Assembly (NCBI RefSeq): GCF_900100435.1
Contig: NZ_FNEX01000020.1
Location: forward strand, 79,014 to 143,013
Source of the DNA: Pedobacter sp. ok626
GTDB lineage: Bacteria > Bacteroidota > Bacteroidia > Sphingobacteriales > Sphingobacteriaceae
Reading direction: 5' to 3'
Length of the DNA stretch: 64,000 nt
The notes below the pieces were generated by a model. It saw only the letters and a program-made list of their open reading frames with translations. It did not search any database and was not told the origin of the DNA. Position numbers and translations under genes: made by a program. This document shows, piece after piece, positions 55,748-63,302 of this stretch (positions are counted from its first letter, which is position 1; every line of letters starts with the position of its first letter).

Positions 55748-57181
55748 ATGAAAAGAACAACATTAATTATAGGAATTCTGGCACTAGGTGCAGTGTTTTC
55801 CAGTTGTAAGAAATTTTTGGATGTAGAGCCCAAAACAAATTTATCTGAAGAACAGTTATTTACTTCAGAGCCGGGTTTTCAACAGGCTTTATCAGGCGTA
55901 TATGGCCAGTTGGCCAGTAACAGTCTTTACGGAGATAACCTTTCTATGGGTTTCGTTTCTGCGCTGGCACAAAATTATTCACCAATTAATACCCAGTCAG
56001 AGGTTAAACTGCAGGAAACGCAAAATATGAACTACACTTCAACAGAAGTGATCGGCTATACCAACGCCATCTGGTCTGCCGGTTACAGTTCAATCGCAGC
56101 TGCAAATAAGATCATTATAAATACAGAAAAAAACCGTTCTGTGCTCAACAATGATTCGTATGCACTGTTGCGCGGTGAGGCTCTGGCCTTAAGGGCATTT
56201 TTACATTTTGATTTATTGCGGATGTTTGGGCCTGAGTATACTGAGGGTGCCAATTTAAAGGCCATTCCTTACAAAAAGGATGTTAATGAAAACGCAAATC
56301 CGCCGGCAGTAACTGCTGATGTGGTAAAATTCGCCCTGGCAGACCTGAAAGAAGCCGAAGCTTTGTTGTTGCCAGCTGATCCTATTGTGACCAGTGATTT
56401 GCGCACCAGGCGGAATAAGCTGAATTATTATGGCGTAAAAGCACTGGAAGCAAGAATAAAATTATACAGTGGTGATAAAGCCGGTGCTGCTGCTGCCGCA
56501 AATGTAGTGATCAGCTCGACGAAATATGAGTTTGTGACCGAGGCAGCGGCTGGAGTGGTCAGTTCGGGATTAGTGGTACGCGACCGCTTGTATTTCAATG
56601 AGCAGATATTTATGATCAGGGTTAGGGATATATTGCCGACCGTACAACGTTATTTCAGGTTTAGGGGCGGTGTAGGAGAAACGCTTACGCGTACCGCTGC
56701 CAACTTCAATACGTTGTATGAAACCGTATCAGGCGGCGGCGGTACAGACATCAGGTACAGGTTCCGCCTTGAGGAGGAGGCAGGAAACAAGTTCCCCTCT
56801 AAATTCTGGCAGGCCTCTACTGCTACAACGCCGATTACCGACAAATTACTTGATCAGTATGTGCCAGGTATACGACTTGCCGAAATGTACTATATCCTGG
56901 CTGAAGCAGCTTCAACTCCCGCCATTGGCGTTGGATATTTAAATACCGTGCGTCTAAACAGGGGACTTTCCAATCTGGCAACAACCATTACAGCTGCCAC
57001 ACTGAAGGCGGAGATTACCAAGGAGTACCAGAAGGAATTTTATGCGGAAGGGCAGTTGTTCTTTTATTATAAACGTATCAAGTCAACAAGAATGCAGTTC
57101 GGTCCAAGTATGGCGCAAGAGCAGTATGTGCTGCCAATTCCAAGTGCTGAACTTCAATTTAATCCGAATTATGCTAATTAA
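55748..57181 (+). CDS. SusD/RagB-family outer-membrane lipoprotein
   Basis: A 477-residue lipoprotein partner of the preceding SusC. ATG 55748 was chosen because it gives a normal signal peptide with lipobox FSSC (Cys20); an upstream ATG at 55709 overlaps the susC end and adds 13 residues. Mature start KKFLDVEPKTNLSEEQLF. The family helical blocks LRAFLHFDLLRMFGPE and EYQKEFYAEGQLFFYYKR are present. It is a close paralogue of the SusD at 1251-2660, with the shared SLYGDNLSMGFVSALAQNY block. The next gene begins 13 bases after its stop. Confidence 0.95.
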   Translation: MKRTTLIIGILALGAVFSSCKKFLDVEPKTNLSEEQLFTSEPGFQQALSGVYGQLASNSLYGDNLSMGFVSALAQNYSPINTQSEVKLQETQNMNYTSTEVIGYTNAIWSAGYSSIAAANKIIINTEKNRSVLNNDSYALLRGEALALRAFLHFDLLRMFGPEYTEGANLKAIPYKKDVNENANPPAVTADVVKFALADLKEAEALLLPADPIVTSDLRTRRNKLNYYGVKALEARIKLYSGDKAGAAAAANVVISSTKYEFVTEAAAGVVSSGLVVRDRLYFNEQIFMIRVRDILPTVQRYFRFRGGVGETLTRTAANFNTLYETVSGGGGTDIRYRFRLEEEAGNKFPSKFWQASTATTPITDKLLDQYVPGIRLAEMYYILAEAASTPAIGVGYLNTVRLNRGLSNLATTITAATLKAEITKEYQKEFYAEGQLFFYYKRIKSTRMQFGPSMAQEQYVLPIPSAELQFNPNYAN

Positions 57182-57194
57182 TCACACTCGTATT

Positions 57195-57935
57195 ATGAAA
57201 TACTTATTATATGTGACGTTGGTCTTCTCCCTTTTTTCGTGTAAGAAAGAAGCGGTAGAAACTTATCAAGGAAAAGATGGTGTTAGCTTTTTTGCTTACA
57301 CCTATCAACAATTACATACCACAGCGACAAGAAGTTACTCTTTTGCGTTTCAAAAAACTGTAAAAACAAGGGATACCATGTATATACCTATGAGGCTTAC
57401 CGGAAAGCTGTCCGATCAGCCGCGTACCGTATTGCTAAAGACAGCTGAGGGAACGACTGCAACGGCGGGTGTCGATTTTGAGCTAAAAGAAGTGACCATT
57501 CCGCCTGGCGTCTCCATGTTTAACTATCCCCTTATACTGATCAACTCTGTTGGAATGGCAAGCAATGTTTATAAAATCGTGTTGGAGCCGGCAGAAACAA
57601 AGGACTTTACTTTAGGCACTTTAGGCCAGACGCCCCGGACCACCACTGTTCAGACGGAGGAGAACTTCAGATATCTGAAGATAGAGGTATCCAATATGTA
57701 TAACAGGCCTGCTTATTGGGATGTTTTAGAGGGAGATTTTGGAGAATTTAGTGCTGGAAAGTACAAATTCATGGTTAAGGTACTCGATATAACGGATTTC
57801 TCTTACGAGAATATCGGGCTTGACGGTTATCTAAACTTCCCCGTGACGCTGAGAAACGCATTGGCCGCTTATGAAGCTGCAAATGGTCCATGGTTAGATG
57901 AAAATGAGAATAGTCAACCGATTTCTTTCCCTTAA
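57195..57935 (+). CDS. DUF4843 domain lipoprotein, second copy
   Basis: A 246-residue lipoprotein, lipobox LFSC (Cys16). ATG 57195 was chosen; the much longer open frame from 57042 overlaps susD and lacks a signal peptide at its start. Mature start KKEAVETYQGKDGVSFF. The DUF4843 landmarks are SYSFAFQKT, TATAGVDFELKEVTIPPG and the end NALAAYEAANGPW. It is the counterpart of the gene at 2678-3385 in the paralogous locus. Third gene of the operon; the role is unknown beyond probable surface ligand handling. Confidence 0.85.
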   Translation: MKYLLYVTLVFSLFSCKKEAVETYQGKDGVSFFAYTYQQLHTTATRSYSFAFQKTVKTRDTMYIPMRLTGKLSDQPRTVLLKTAEGTTATAGVDFELKEVTIPPGVSMFNYPLILINSVGMASNVYKIVLEPAETKDFTLGTLGQTPRTTTVQTEENFRYLKIEVSNMYNRPAYWDVLEGDFGEFSAGKYKFMVKVLDITDFSYENIGLDGYLNFPVTLRNALAAYEAANGPWLDENENSQPISFP

Positions 57936-57942
57936 TTTAGAT

Positions 57943-59367
57943 ATGATGTATTTAAAACATATTTTTAAGCTTAGCATGATTGCTGCAATCATGCTAACAT
58001 TTGCCTGTAGTAAAGATAACAATCTATCTAAATACGAGCCAATTAACGACATTAAGATTACCGATGCAACAACCAGTTTTACGATACCTCAACTGGATTC
58101 GCTGATCATTACGCCAACATTAACAGAAACAATGCCTGAAGGTGATTCATTCACCTACAGTTGGACAATGGACTCAAAAGTGATTGCTCAATCTAAAAAT
58201 TTGCGCATAAAAGTGACCTTAAGTCCAGGTACGTATTTGATAACTTATAAGGTAACCAGTAATAAAAATGGTATTTATGCGCTACAGCGTTATACCATTG
58301 TGGTAAATGGAGTGTATCCAAATGGCTGGTACATTGTCAATAGTAAAGATGGAAAAGGCAGGGTTTCGTTGATCCGTAGCGATGACGTGATCTTTGAAAA
58401 TCCTATGGAAGTGGCCAATAATAAGACCTATCCAGGAAAGCCATTGGCCTTATATAATTTTGGAAAAGGTGGTTTCTTTTATTATTTCACCGATCAAAAT
58501 GTATATCGGTTTAACATGAACGACTGGCTGGAGCTTGGTGATAAGAGTTCTATACTTCCTAATTTGGCTACACCGCTTCCGTTTAAAAGTACACCGGTAT
58601 TTATCTTGAACGCCTCAAGGTTTGACCAGTTCATTGTTGCGGATGGCGGCTTATATGCCGGGATTTCAGGCTCGACTTCAGAAGATATCAGCCCTTTCAG
58701 CCAACGAATTCCTGGGGATTATGACCTATTCCCGGGTGTGTTTCCTAATACTTATGACATAACCTATTTTTATGATAATGCGAATATGCGCTTTATGCGA
58801 ATGGGTATTTTTTCAAGAATTTTGGAAGATGCACCTGGCACAACAGGCTCGTTTGACATGGCAAATGTTGGAAGAAAAATGATTGCCCATGATCGTGGTA
58901 TTTCAACGCTATTTGGAGAAGAAATTGAGTGGTATTTTATCATGGAAGATAATAATGGCCGCTACTTGATGTCCCTGACATATGATGAAAATTTTTTCAA
59001 TACCAAGCCTGGGGTTAATCAAAAAATGGTAAATAGTCCGGAAATTGCCAGTGCAACTAACTTTGCAACATCGTCAATTGTAAAACAACTCTATTATACT
59101 GTAGGCAATAGGGTGTATTTATACGACATCATTGGAAATTCATCACGCCTGATTTATACTTTTCCTGCGGGCTACGTAATTAAAGACATAGAGTTGCTGC
59201 GCAGCACCAGCAAACAGCTGGTGATTGGTGTGAATAATGGTTCGGTGGGCGAGGTATATTATTTTGACATTGATATCCGGGGAGAATTCAGCAATAATAC
59301 CTACGCTAAAAAGTTTACCGGCTTTGGTGAAATTGTACAAGTTGCCCAAGCCAGACAAAATCTGTAG
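57943..59367 (+). CDS. PKD-like family lipoprotein, second copy
   Basis: A 474-residue lipoprotein, lipobox TFAC (Cys22); start ATG 57943 (57946 is equally possible) lies 8 bases after the DUF4843 stop. N-terminal PKD/Ig-like part (~40-140; FTYSWTMDSKVI, LSPGTYLITYKV). The propeller-like remainder has NGWYIVNSKDGKGRVSLIR, GDYDLFPGVFP and VYLYDIIGNSSRLIYTFP. It aligns by eye along its whole length with the protein at 3409-4827. It ends 5 bases before tlpA, the tightest junction in the locus, so translation may be coupled. Confidence 0.8.
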   Translation: MMYLKHIFKLSMIAAIMLTFACSKDNNLSKYEPINDIKITDATTSFTIPQLDSLIITPTLTETMPEGDSFTYSWTMDSKVIAQSKNLRIKVTLSPGTYLITYKVTSNKNGIYALQRYTIVVNGVYPNGWYIVNSKDGKGRVSLIRSDDVIFENPMEVANNKTYPGKPLALYNFGKGGFFYYFTDQNVYRFNMNDWLELGDKSSILPNLATPLPFKSTPVFILNASRFDQFIVADGGLYAGISGSTSEDISPFSQRIPGDYDLFPGVFPNTYDITYFYDNANMRFMRMGIFSRILEDAPGTTGSFDMANVGRKMIAHDRGISTLFGEEIEWYFIMEDNNGRYLMSLTYDENFFNTKPGVNQKMVNSPEIASATNFATSSIVKQLYYTVGNRVYLYDIIGNSSRLIYTFPAGYVIKDIELLRSTSKQLVIGVNNGSVGEVYYFDIDIRGEFSNNTYAKKFTGFGEIVQVAQARQNL

Positions 59368-59372
59368 ACGAT

Positions 59373-60548
59373 ATGAAAAAGATACTTATGCTCATCGGCA
59401 TCCTGTCAACAGGATACTCAGGATACAGTCAGCAGGCACAACCAGCTTATCAGGCAAGTCTTGATTCTCTGAAGATCTTCATTGATCCTTTAAAAAAAGA
59501 AGCGATTCTTGAACGACTGGTGAAAGCGCATCCTGGCAATAGTTTTGACCAATACAGGGCTATAGTTGTTGATAATTTTGTTGTTGCAAAAAACTCGGCA
59601 AAAGCTTTATTTCATTTTAACAAGATCGTAGAAACTGCAAGGATCATGTATGTAGGATCTGTGGCGACAGGAATCATGGCTTTCGATTTAAAAGCTGCCG
59701 AAACTTTAATTGAGCAAGAACTGGCAAATTCGACCAATGCGCCGGAAGACCGTCAGTTCGTGTTGCATCTGTATAGTCAGGTAATGGATAAGCAAGGAGA
59801 TTATAAAAAAGCCTTTGCTGCTATCAAAGAATGTTATGAGCAGGCTGTAAGAAAACCTGCGCGCTTGACCGCAGAGTATTACTACCTGATGAGCAAAACA
59901 GGCGGATACAAGGAAGCGCTTCCAGAGCTGGAAAAAGCAGTGCTGGCAGGTTTAGCCGATGATCACTATAAGGCCGAATTAAAAAGAGCCTACGCAAAAG
60001 TGAATCCAGGAAAAGATTCAAATGCGTACCTCGCAGCATTGACCAATCAGTTTGAAGAAAAATACAAGACAACAATAGCTGCCAAAATGCTCGATGAGCA
60101 GGCGCCAAATTTTAAAGTGACAGACATCAAGGGCAAAACAGTGTCATTGTCAGATTTTAAGGGTAAAATCGTTGTTCTTGATTTTTGGGCGACCTGGTGC
60201 GGACCTTGTAAAAAATCTCTTCCCGCGATGCAAATGCTGGTCAAAAAATACAAGAATGATCCGAATGTAAAGTTTCTTTTTATACATACCTGGGAGACTG
60301 TTAAAGATCCTAAATCGGATGCTGTGAATTACTTGCTGACACATAACCTGGATCTGCCCCTATACATGGATGTTAAAGACCCCGTTACAAAAGCCAATCC
60401 TGCAGTATCTTCATTTGGTGTGAAGGGAATTCCGGCAAAATTTATCATTGATGGCAATGGCAAAATACGCTTTAAGGAAAGTGGATTGGTGTGGCCAGAT
60501 GAAGCTGCGGTTAAGGAACTTTCTGCGATGATAGCGTTGTCCCGTTAA
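59373..60548 (+). CDS. TlpA-family thioredoxin-like protein
   Basis: A 391-residue exported protein (signal ending near SGYSQQA). Helical N-terminal domain to ~residue 240, thioredoxin domain from ~245: DFWATWCGPC with Cys276 and Cys279, cis-Pro loop VKGIPAKFIID. The thioredoxin part is most similar to that of the TlpA at 16397-17821, not to the TlpA copies of the otherwise paralogous first locus. This suggests the locus is a mosaic. The 3' flank shares a 75-bp repeat with the 16397 gene as well. It is the last gene of the SusCD operon. Confidence 0.9.
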   Translation: MKKILMLIGILSTGYSGYSQQAQPAYQASLDSLKIFIDPLKKEAILERLVKAHPGNSFDQYRAIVVDNFVVAKNSAKALFHFNKIVETARIMYVGSVATGIMAFDLKAAETLIEQELANSTNAPEDRQFVLHLYSQVMDKQGDYKKAFAAIKECYEQAVRKPARLTAEYYYLMSKTGGYKEALPELEKAVLAGLADDHYKAELKRAYAKVNPGKDSNAYLAALTNQFEEKYKTTIAAKMLDEQAPNFKVTDIKGKTVSLSDFKGKIVVLDFWATWCGPCKKSLPAMQMLVKKYKNDPNVKFLFIHTWETVKDPKSDAVNYLLTHNLDLPLYMDVKDPVTKANPAVSSFGVKGIPAKFIIDGNGKIRFKESGLVWPDEAAVKELSAMIALSR

Positions 60549-60570
60549 AAAAGCAAATACACTATGAAGA

Positions 60571-60687
60571 TAATCGTTGATTTGACATTTTAATTAAAAG
60601 CCCTATATTGGCCTTGACGGAGAGCGGCGAAATAGAATGGTACAAAATTAAAAACCCGGTTCGAATATTTTTGAACCGGGTTTTTAA
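60571..60687 (+). ncRNA. Candidate small RNA unit: promoter-like repeat copy B running into a terminator
   Basis: 60571-60650 repeats 17901-17975. The core (60581-60610) is 30 bases identical, with TTTG, 19 bases, TATATTG, resembling a housekeeping promoter. About 40 bases downstream starts a strong terminator. No ORF of note lies between, so transcription from here would give an RNA of about 70 nt. The alternative is a duplicated promoter that lost its gene. Evidence is sequence pattern only. Confidence 0.4.
60651..60687 (+). terminator. Rho-independent terminator
   Basis: Perfect 12-bp stem AAAACCCGGTTC / GAACCGGGTTTT (60651-60662 with 60673-60684) with a 10-base AT loop and a T-run continuing to 60685. 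It would end the SusCD-TlpA transcript and any RNA from the promoter-like repeat. Confidence 0.88.
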
Positions 60688-60802
60688 TTGTTTAATATTT
60701 CATGCAATTTTTGCTGTAATTCCTCACCACGTAAGTTTTTGAAAGGGAAACAAATGGATGAAGTTTATTCGCTAATTTAGCAACCCGAACTGCAGCAACG
60801 AA

Positions 60803-61027
60803 ATGTTAGATTATTCCAGATATAGCGATACAGATCTACTGAAATTATTTCAGAAAGGAGATGCAATTGCGTATAGAGAAATCTATGACAGGTACTGGCA
60901 ACTCTTATTCAGGTTTTCTGGAAAATTAATGCAGGACAACAGCATCGCGGAGGATATTGTTCAGGATATTATCTGGGTTTTGAGCCGATTATTTCGCGTA
61001 ATCGGCTCAAAATTTTCTTATAATTGA
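60803..61027 (+). pseudogene. Truncated ECF sigma factor
   Basis: Only 74 codons. The first ~55 residues are a good ECF region 2 start: LKLFQKGDAIAYREIYDRYW, LLFRFSGKLMQDNS, AEDIVQDI. The frame then runs into IWVLSRLFRVIGSKFSYN, encoded by the palindromic repeat at 60978-61029, and stops inside it. Region 4 and most of region 2 are absent, and no remainder was found in the next 3 kb. A TAATTTAG -7-like box precedes the start. The gene was cut by the repeat or by a deletion ending there; the product should be inactive. Confidence 0.85.
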
Positions 61028-61029
61028 GC
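60978..61029. repeat. Palindromic repeat, copy 2
   Basis: 52 bases matching 45590-45641 at 49 positions: TGAGCCGATTA, 7 bases, TAATCGGCTCA, the AT spacer, and the first five bases of the second palindrome (TTGAGC), where similarity ends abruptly. It interrupts the sigma factor frame on the left and touches the end of the AraC/GyrI gene on the right. Confidence 0.85.
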
Positions 61030-61033
61030 TATA

Positions 61034-61981
61034 TTACAAAATCGGTATAAAATAATCTACAATACACTTTTTCTCAGGATGTACTCTGTAATCATTATGA
61101 TATATCTCAAAAGGATCTCTATCAGCCTTTTTATATCCATTTTCGGCCATCCATACAAAAAGGCTATTCCAGGATTTTTCAAACTCATTTAAGCCGATTA
61201 CAAAACTTCCAACAATAAATTTTCCTTTTTCAATGGAGGTTCTTCCTATATTTCCTGACACCTTCAGGGGTTCAGTTAGCGTAATGCAAGCACTTAGTCT
61301 AACTTTTTCGGGATTTGTGGTTTTAAAACTATCGTGATAAATAGTGACCATTTTTGTGTCGGGATTCTTTAACAATTCCAATGGGGTTGCCCATTTGACT
61401 AACGTGTCATAAGCTGTAGTAATTCCCTGCTCTCCAATGCTTGTGACATAAGCCAATTCTAAATTAGCTATTTCCCTGATTTCAATTTTTGCATTCATTT
61501 CGATCCAATTTTTAAGATTATTAATGCTGCAAATGTATTCCTCAAAGACTACCCGCTCTTGTCCATTCTTGCTTTCAATTTGACTGATCTTGCTAAATCT
61601 GCTGCTTTTTTGTTTACGGAATTCAGATGGGCTTATACTGTAATATTTTTTAAAAGCTCTTGTAAGAGAAGAATTACTATTAAAACCGAATAGAAGTGAA
61701 AGCTCGGTAATACTTACTTCTGGTTTGTGTATTAAAACAGAGGCTACTTTTTCGATTCTCTTTCTATTGATGTAAGAATTTAACGTCTCATTCGTAATGG
61801 CCTTGAATATCCTGTGAAAATGAAACGGGGAAAAACAGGCAACTTTTGAAATCGTTTCCAGAGACAAATTTGTGTCAAGATTTTCATCCATAAATTGCAA
61901 CGCCTTATTAACGCTGCTGATATAGGTTATCTGCACTTCTTTATCAAAACCTGCCATTCTAATGGAATATGTAATATTCAA
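61034..61981 (-). CDS. AraC-family regulator with GyrI-like ligand-binding domain
   Basis: A 315-residue regulator of the Rob/SoxS-like build. Two N-terminal helix-turn-helix motifs (~residues 25-125; LETISKVACFSPFHFHRIFK, ITELSLLFGFNSNSSLTRAF, YSISPSEFRKQ). The C-terminal GyrI-like small-molecule-binding domain (~155-315; IREIANLELAYVTSIGEQG, FIVGSFVIGLNEFEKSWNSL, IVDYFIPIL). ATG 61957 would shorten it by 8 residues. It is alone on the minus strand; its stop lies 5 bases from the palindromic repeat. It may respond to a toxic or redox-active compound. Target genes cannot be named. Confidence 0.88.
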   Translation of the reverse strand: MNITYSIRMAGFDKEVQITYISSVNKALQFMDENLDTNLSLETISKVACFSPFHFHRIFKAITNETLNSYINRKRIEKVASVLIHKPEVSITELSLLFGFNSNSSLTRAFKKYYSISPSEFRKQKSSRFSKISQIESKNGQERVVFEEYICSINNLKNWIEMNAKIEIREIANLELAYVTSIGEQGITTAYDTLVKWATPLELLKNPDTKMVTIYHDSFKTTNPEKVRLSACITLTEPLKVSGNIGRTSIEKGKFIVGSFVIGLNEFEKSWNSLFVWMAENGYKKADRDPFEIYHNDYRVHPEKKCIVDYFIPIL

Positions 61982-62067
61982 ATATACAAGACTTCTTACT
62001 TCAAAGGCAATCGGTTGGTGTTATCTTTTATCAAACAAATTCGCGATTAAACGCAAATCAGACAAGA

Positions 62068-62095
62068 AATGGTTCGAGGCCAGTTGGGCCCACAA
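62068..62095 (+). repeat. tRNA-3'-end-like direct repeat, copy 2
   Basis: 21 bases identical to 46027-46047, then CCCACAA. This copy fits a tRNA 3' end better: T-loop TTCGAGG, T-stem CCAGT, acceptor strand TGGGCCC, discriminator A. No matching GGGCCCA 5' half precedes, so it is a fragment. A terminator starts 4 bases later. It lies in the 343-base gap between the AraC/GyrI gene and the small TlpA gene; apart from these two elements I see nothing else there. Confidence 0.6.
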
Positions 62096-62098
62096 GCG

Positions 62099-62136
62099 AA
62101 AAAAGCCGTTTTTCGATAAGAAAAGCGGCTTTTTTG
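62099..62136 (+). terminator. Rho-independent terminator
   Basis: AAAAAAGCCG pairs with CGGCTTTTTT (62099-62108 with 62126-62135), reinforced by an inner TTTTC/GAAAA stem. The T-run is part of the stem's 3' arm. It directly follows the tRNA-3'-like fragment, and its sequence differs from the terminator at the other copy. Confidence 0.8.
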
Positions 62137-62324
62137 CTATCCTAGAAGTTATTATACATCTGAAGTTAAGGTGTGATGGGTTAAGAAATGTTAATTATTA
62201 TTAAACTTGGGATCAAGCTGGATTCTTGAAAAAAGCAGCTTTATATAGTATACTGTTTTTATATTAAAGTGGCTCCAGCTTTTTCACAGATTATCCTAAC
62301 TTAGTTGAAAATAAAACTACATAC

Positions 62325-63065
62325 ATGAGATTAATAATCGTTGTATTTTTAACGTTCGCATTACAGAAAAGTTTCGCACAGACGACAGTTTATACTTTCA
62401 ATTCCAGTTCTGTTTTCACTGAAGCAGAGATAAAAAAAGCGTTTGAATCTGTTAGTCAATCATTGCCATCTTCCGAAATTCTCGTACCGAACATTTTTCA
62501 CACAACAACTAAAAAAGATACTATAGTCAACTTTATTGAATTTGCAATTAGGAAAAGAGTTGCCGGGGAACAACCGATATTTAAATTTACCTATAAACAA
62601 GATTCTACCTTTTTGCTTTTAAATAATAGACTTCCCGCATTTAAACTGAAGGAATTAGGTGGGAAGGAAGTTTCTTTATCTCAATTAATAGGAAAGCCTA
62701 CATTGATAAATTTCTGGGCAATTTATTGTGGCCCTTGTATTGCTGAAATGCCAGAATTAAGTAAGCTTAAAGAGAAATATAAAGATAAAATGAACTTTAT
62801 ATCAATTACAGAAAATAATGGTACTAACGATCATTTAGCAGACTTCCTAAAAGATAAAAACTTCAATTTTCCAGTTTTAGAAAATGGTCAGTTATATAAA
62901 AAGGAATTAAAATTGCGAGCACTACCAAGAAACCTGTTTCTAGATAAAGACGGAGTTCTAAGATACATATTCGTAAATTATCCTGTAAATGCGAATTCAA
63001 TCCCTTTAGATCTTAATGATAAAGGCAATTACTTTACCAAAATAATTGAGGAACTTATCAAATAG
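62325..63065 (+). CDS. Small TlpA-family thioredoxin-like protein
   Basis: A 246-residue exported protein (signal ending near KSFAQTT). Residues ~20-95 form a short N-terminal region without a recognised domain. The thioredoxin domain begins at ~100 (NNRLPAFKLKELGGKEVSLS). The active site is NFWAIYCGPC with Cys135 and Cys138; Tyr replaces the usual Trp before the first Cys. The cis-Pro-like loop is LRALPRNLFLD. No operon partner; it stands between the accessory stretch and the RNA ligase. The family is clear, the substrate unknown. Confidence 0.85.
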   Translation: MRLIIVVFLTFALQKSFAQTTVYTFNSSSVFTEAEIKKAFESVSQSLPSSEILVPNIFHTTTKKDTIVNFIEFAIRKRVAGEQPIFKFTYKQDSTFLLLNNRLPAFKLKELGGKEVSLSQLIGKPTLINFWAIYCGPCIAEMPELSKLKEKYKDKMNFISITENNGTNDHLADFLKDKNFNFPVLENGQLYKKELKLRALPRNLFLDKDGVLRYIFVNYPVNANSIPLDLNDKGNYFTKIIEELIK

Positions 63066-63302
63066 AAATTGACATTTGAGATGTACACTTTCTTGCATTC
63101 GTATTCCGCCTTTATCAGTACTTAAAATAAGAAGTTCGTATTTTTTAATAAATCATTCAAGTTATTCAAAATGTTTACATTTGTAAATATATCAACTGTT
63201 TAAGTCTTGAGTCATGTAATATCATTTCGCATATAATGTTAAATGACCTTTCCCAGCCGGGGAGGGAGTAATTACTATTTTTTTAATTTTACTTATTACA
63301 AT

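Noticed and set aside
57042..57194. Long N-terminal extension of the DUF4843 lipoprotein overlapping susD
   Set aside because: The extension is the out-of-frame susD end; the lipoprotein signal sequence starts at 57195.
62040..62095. Possible complete tRNA gene
   Set aside because: Only the T-arm and 3' acceptor strand are visible; no complementary 5' acceptor, D-arm or anticodon arm precedes it within 60 bases. The same holds at 46027.
61962..62204. 80-codon plus-strand frame
   Set aside because: It reads through the tRNA-3'-like repeat and a Rho-independent terminator and overlaps the AraC start; clearly non-coding sequence.
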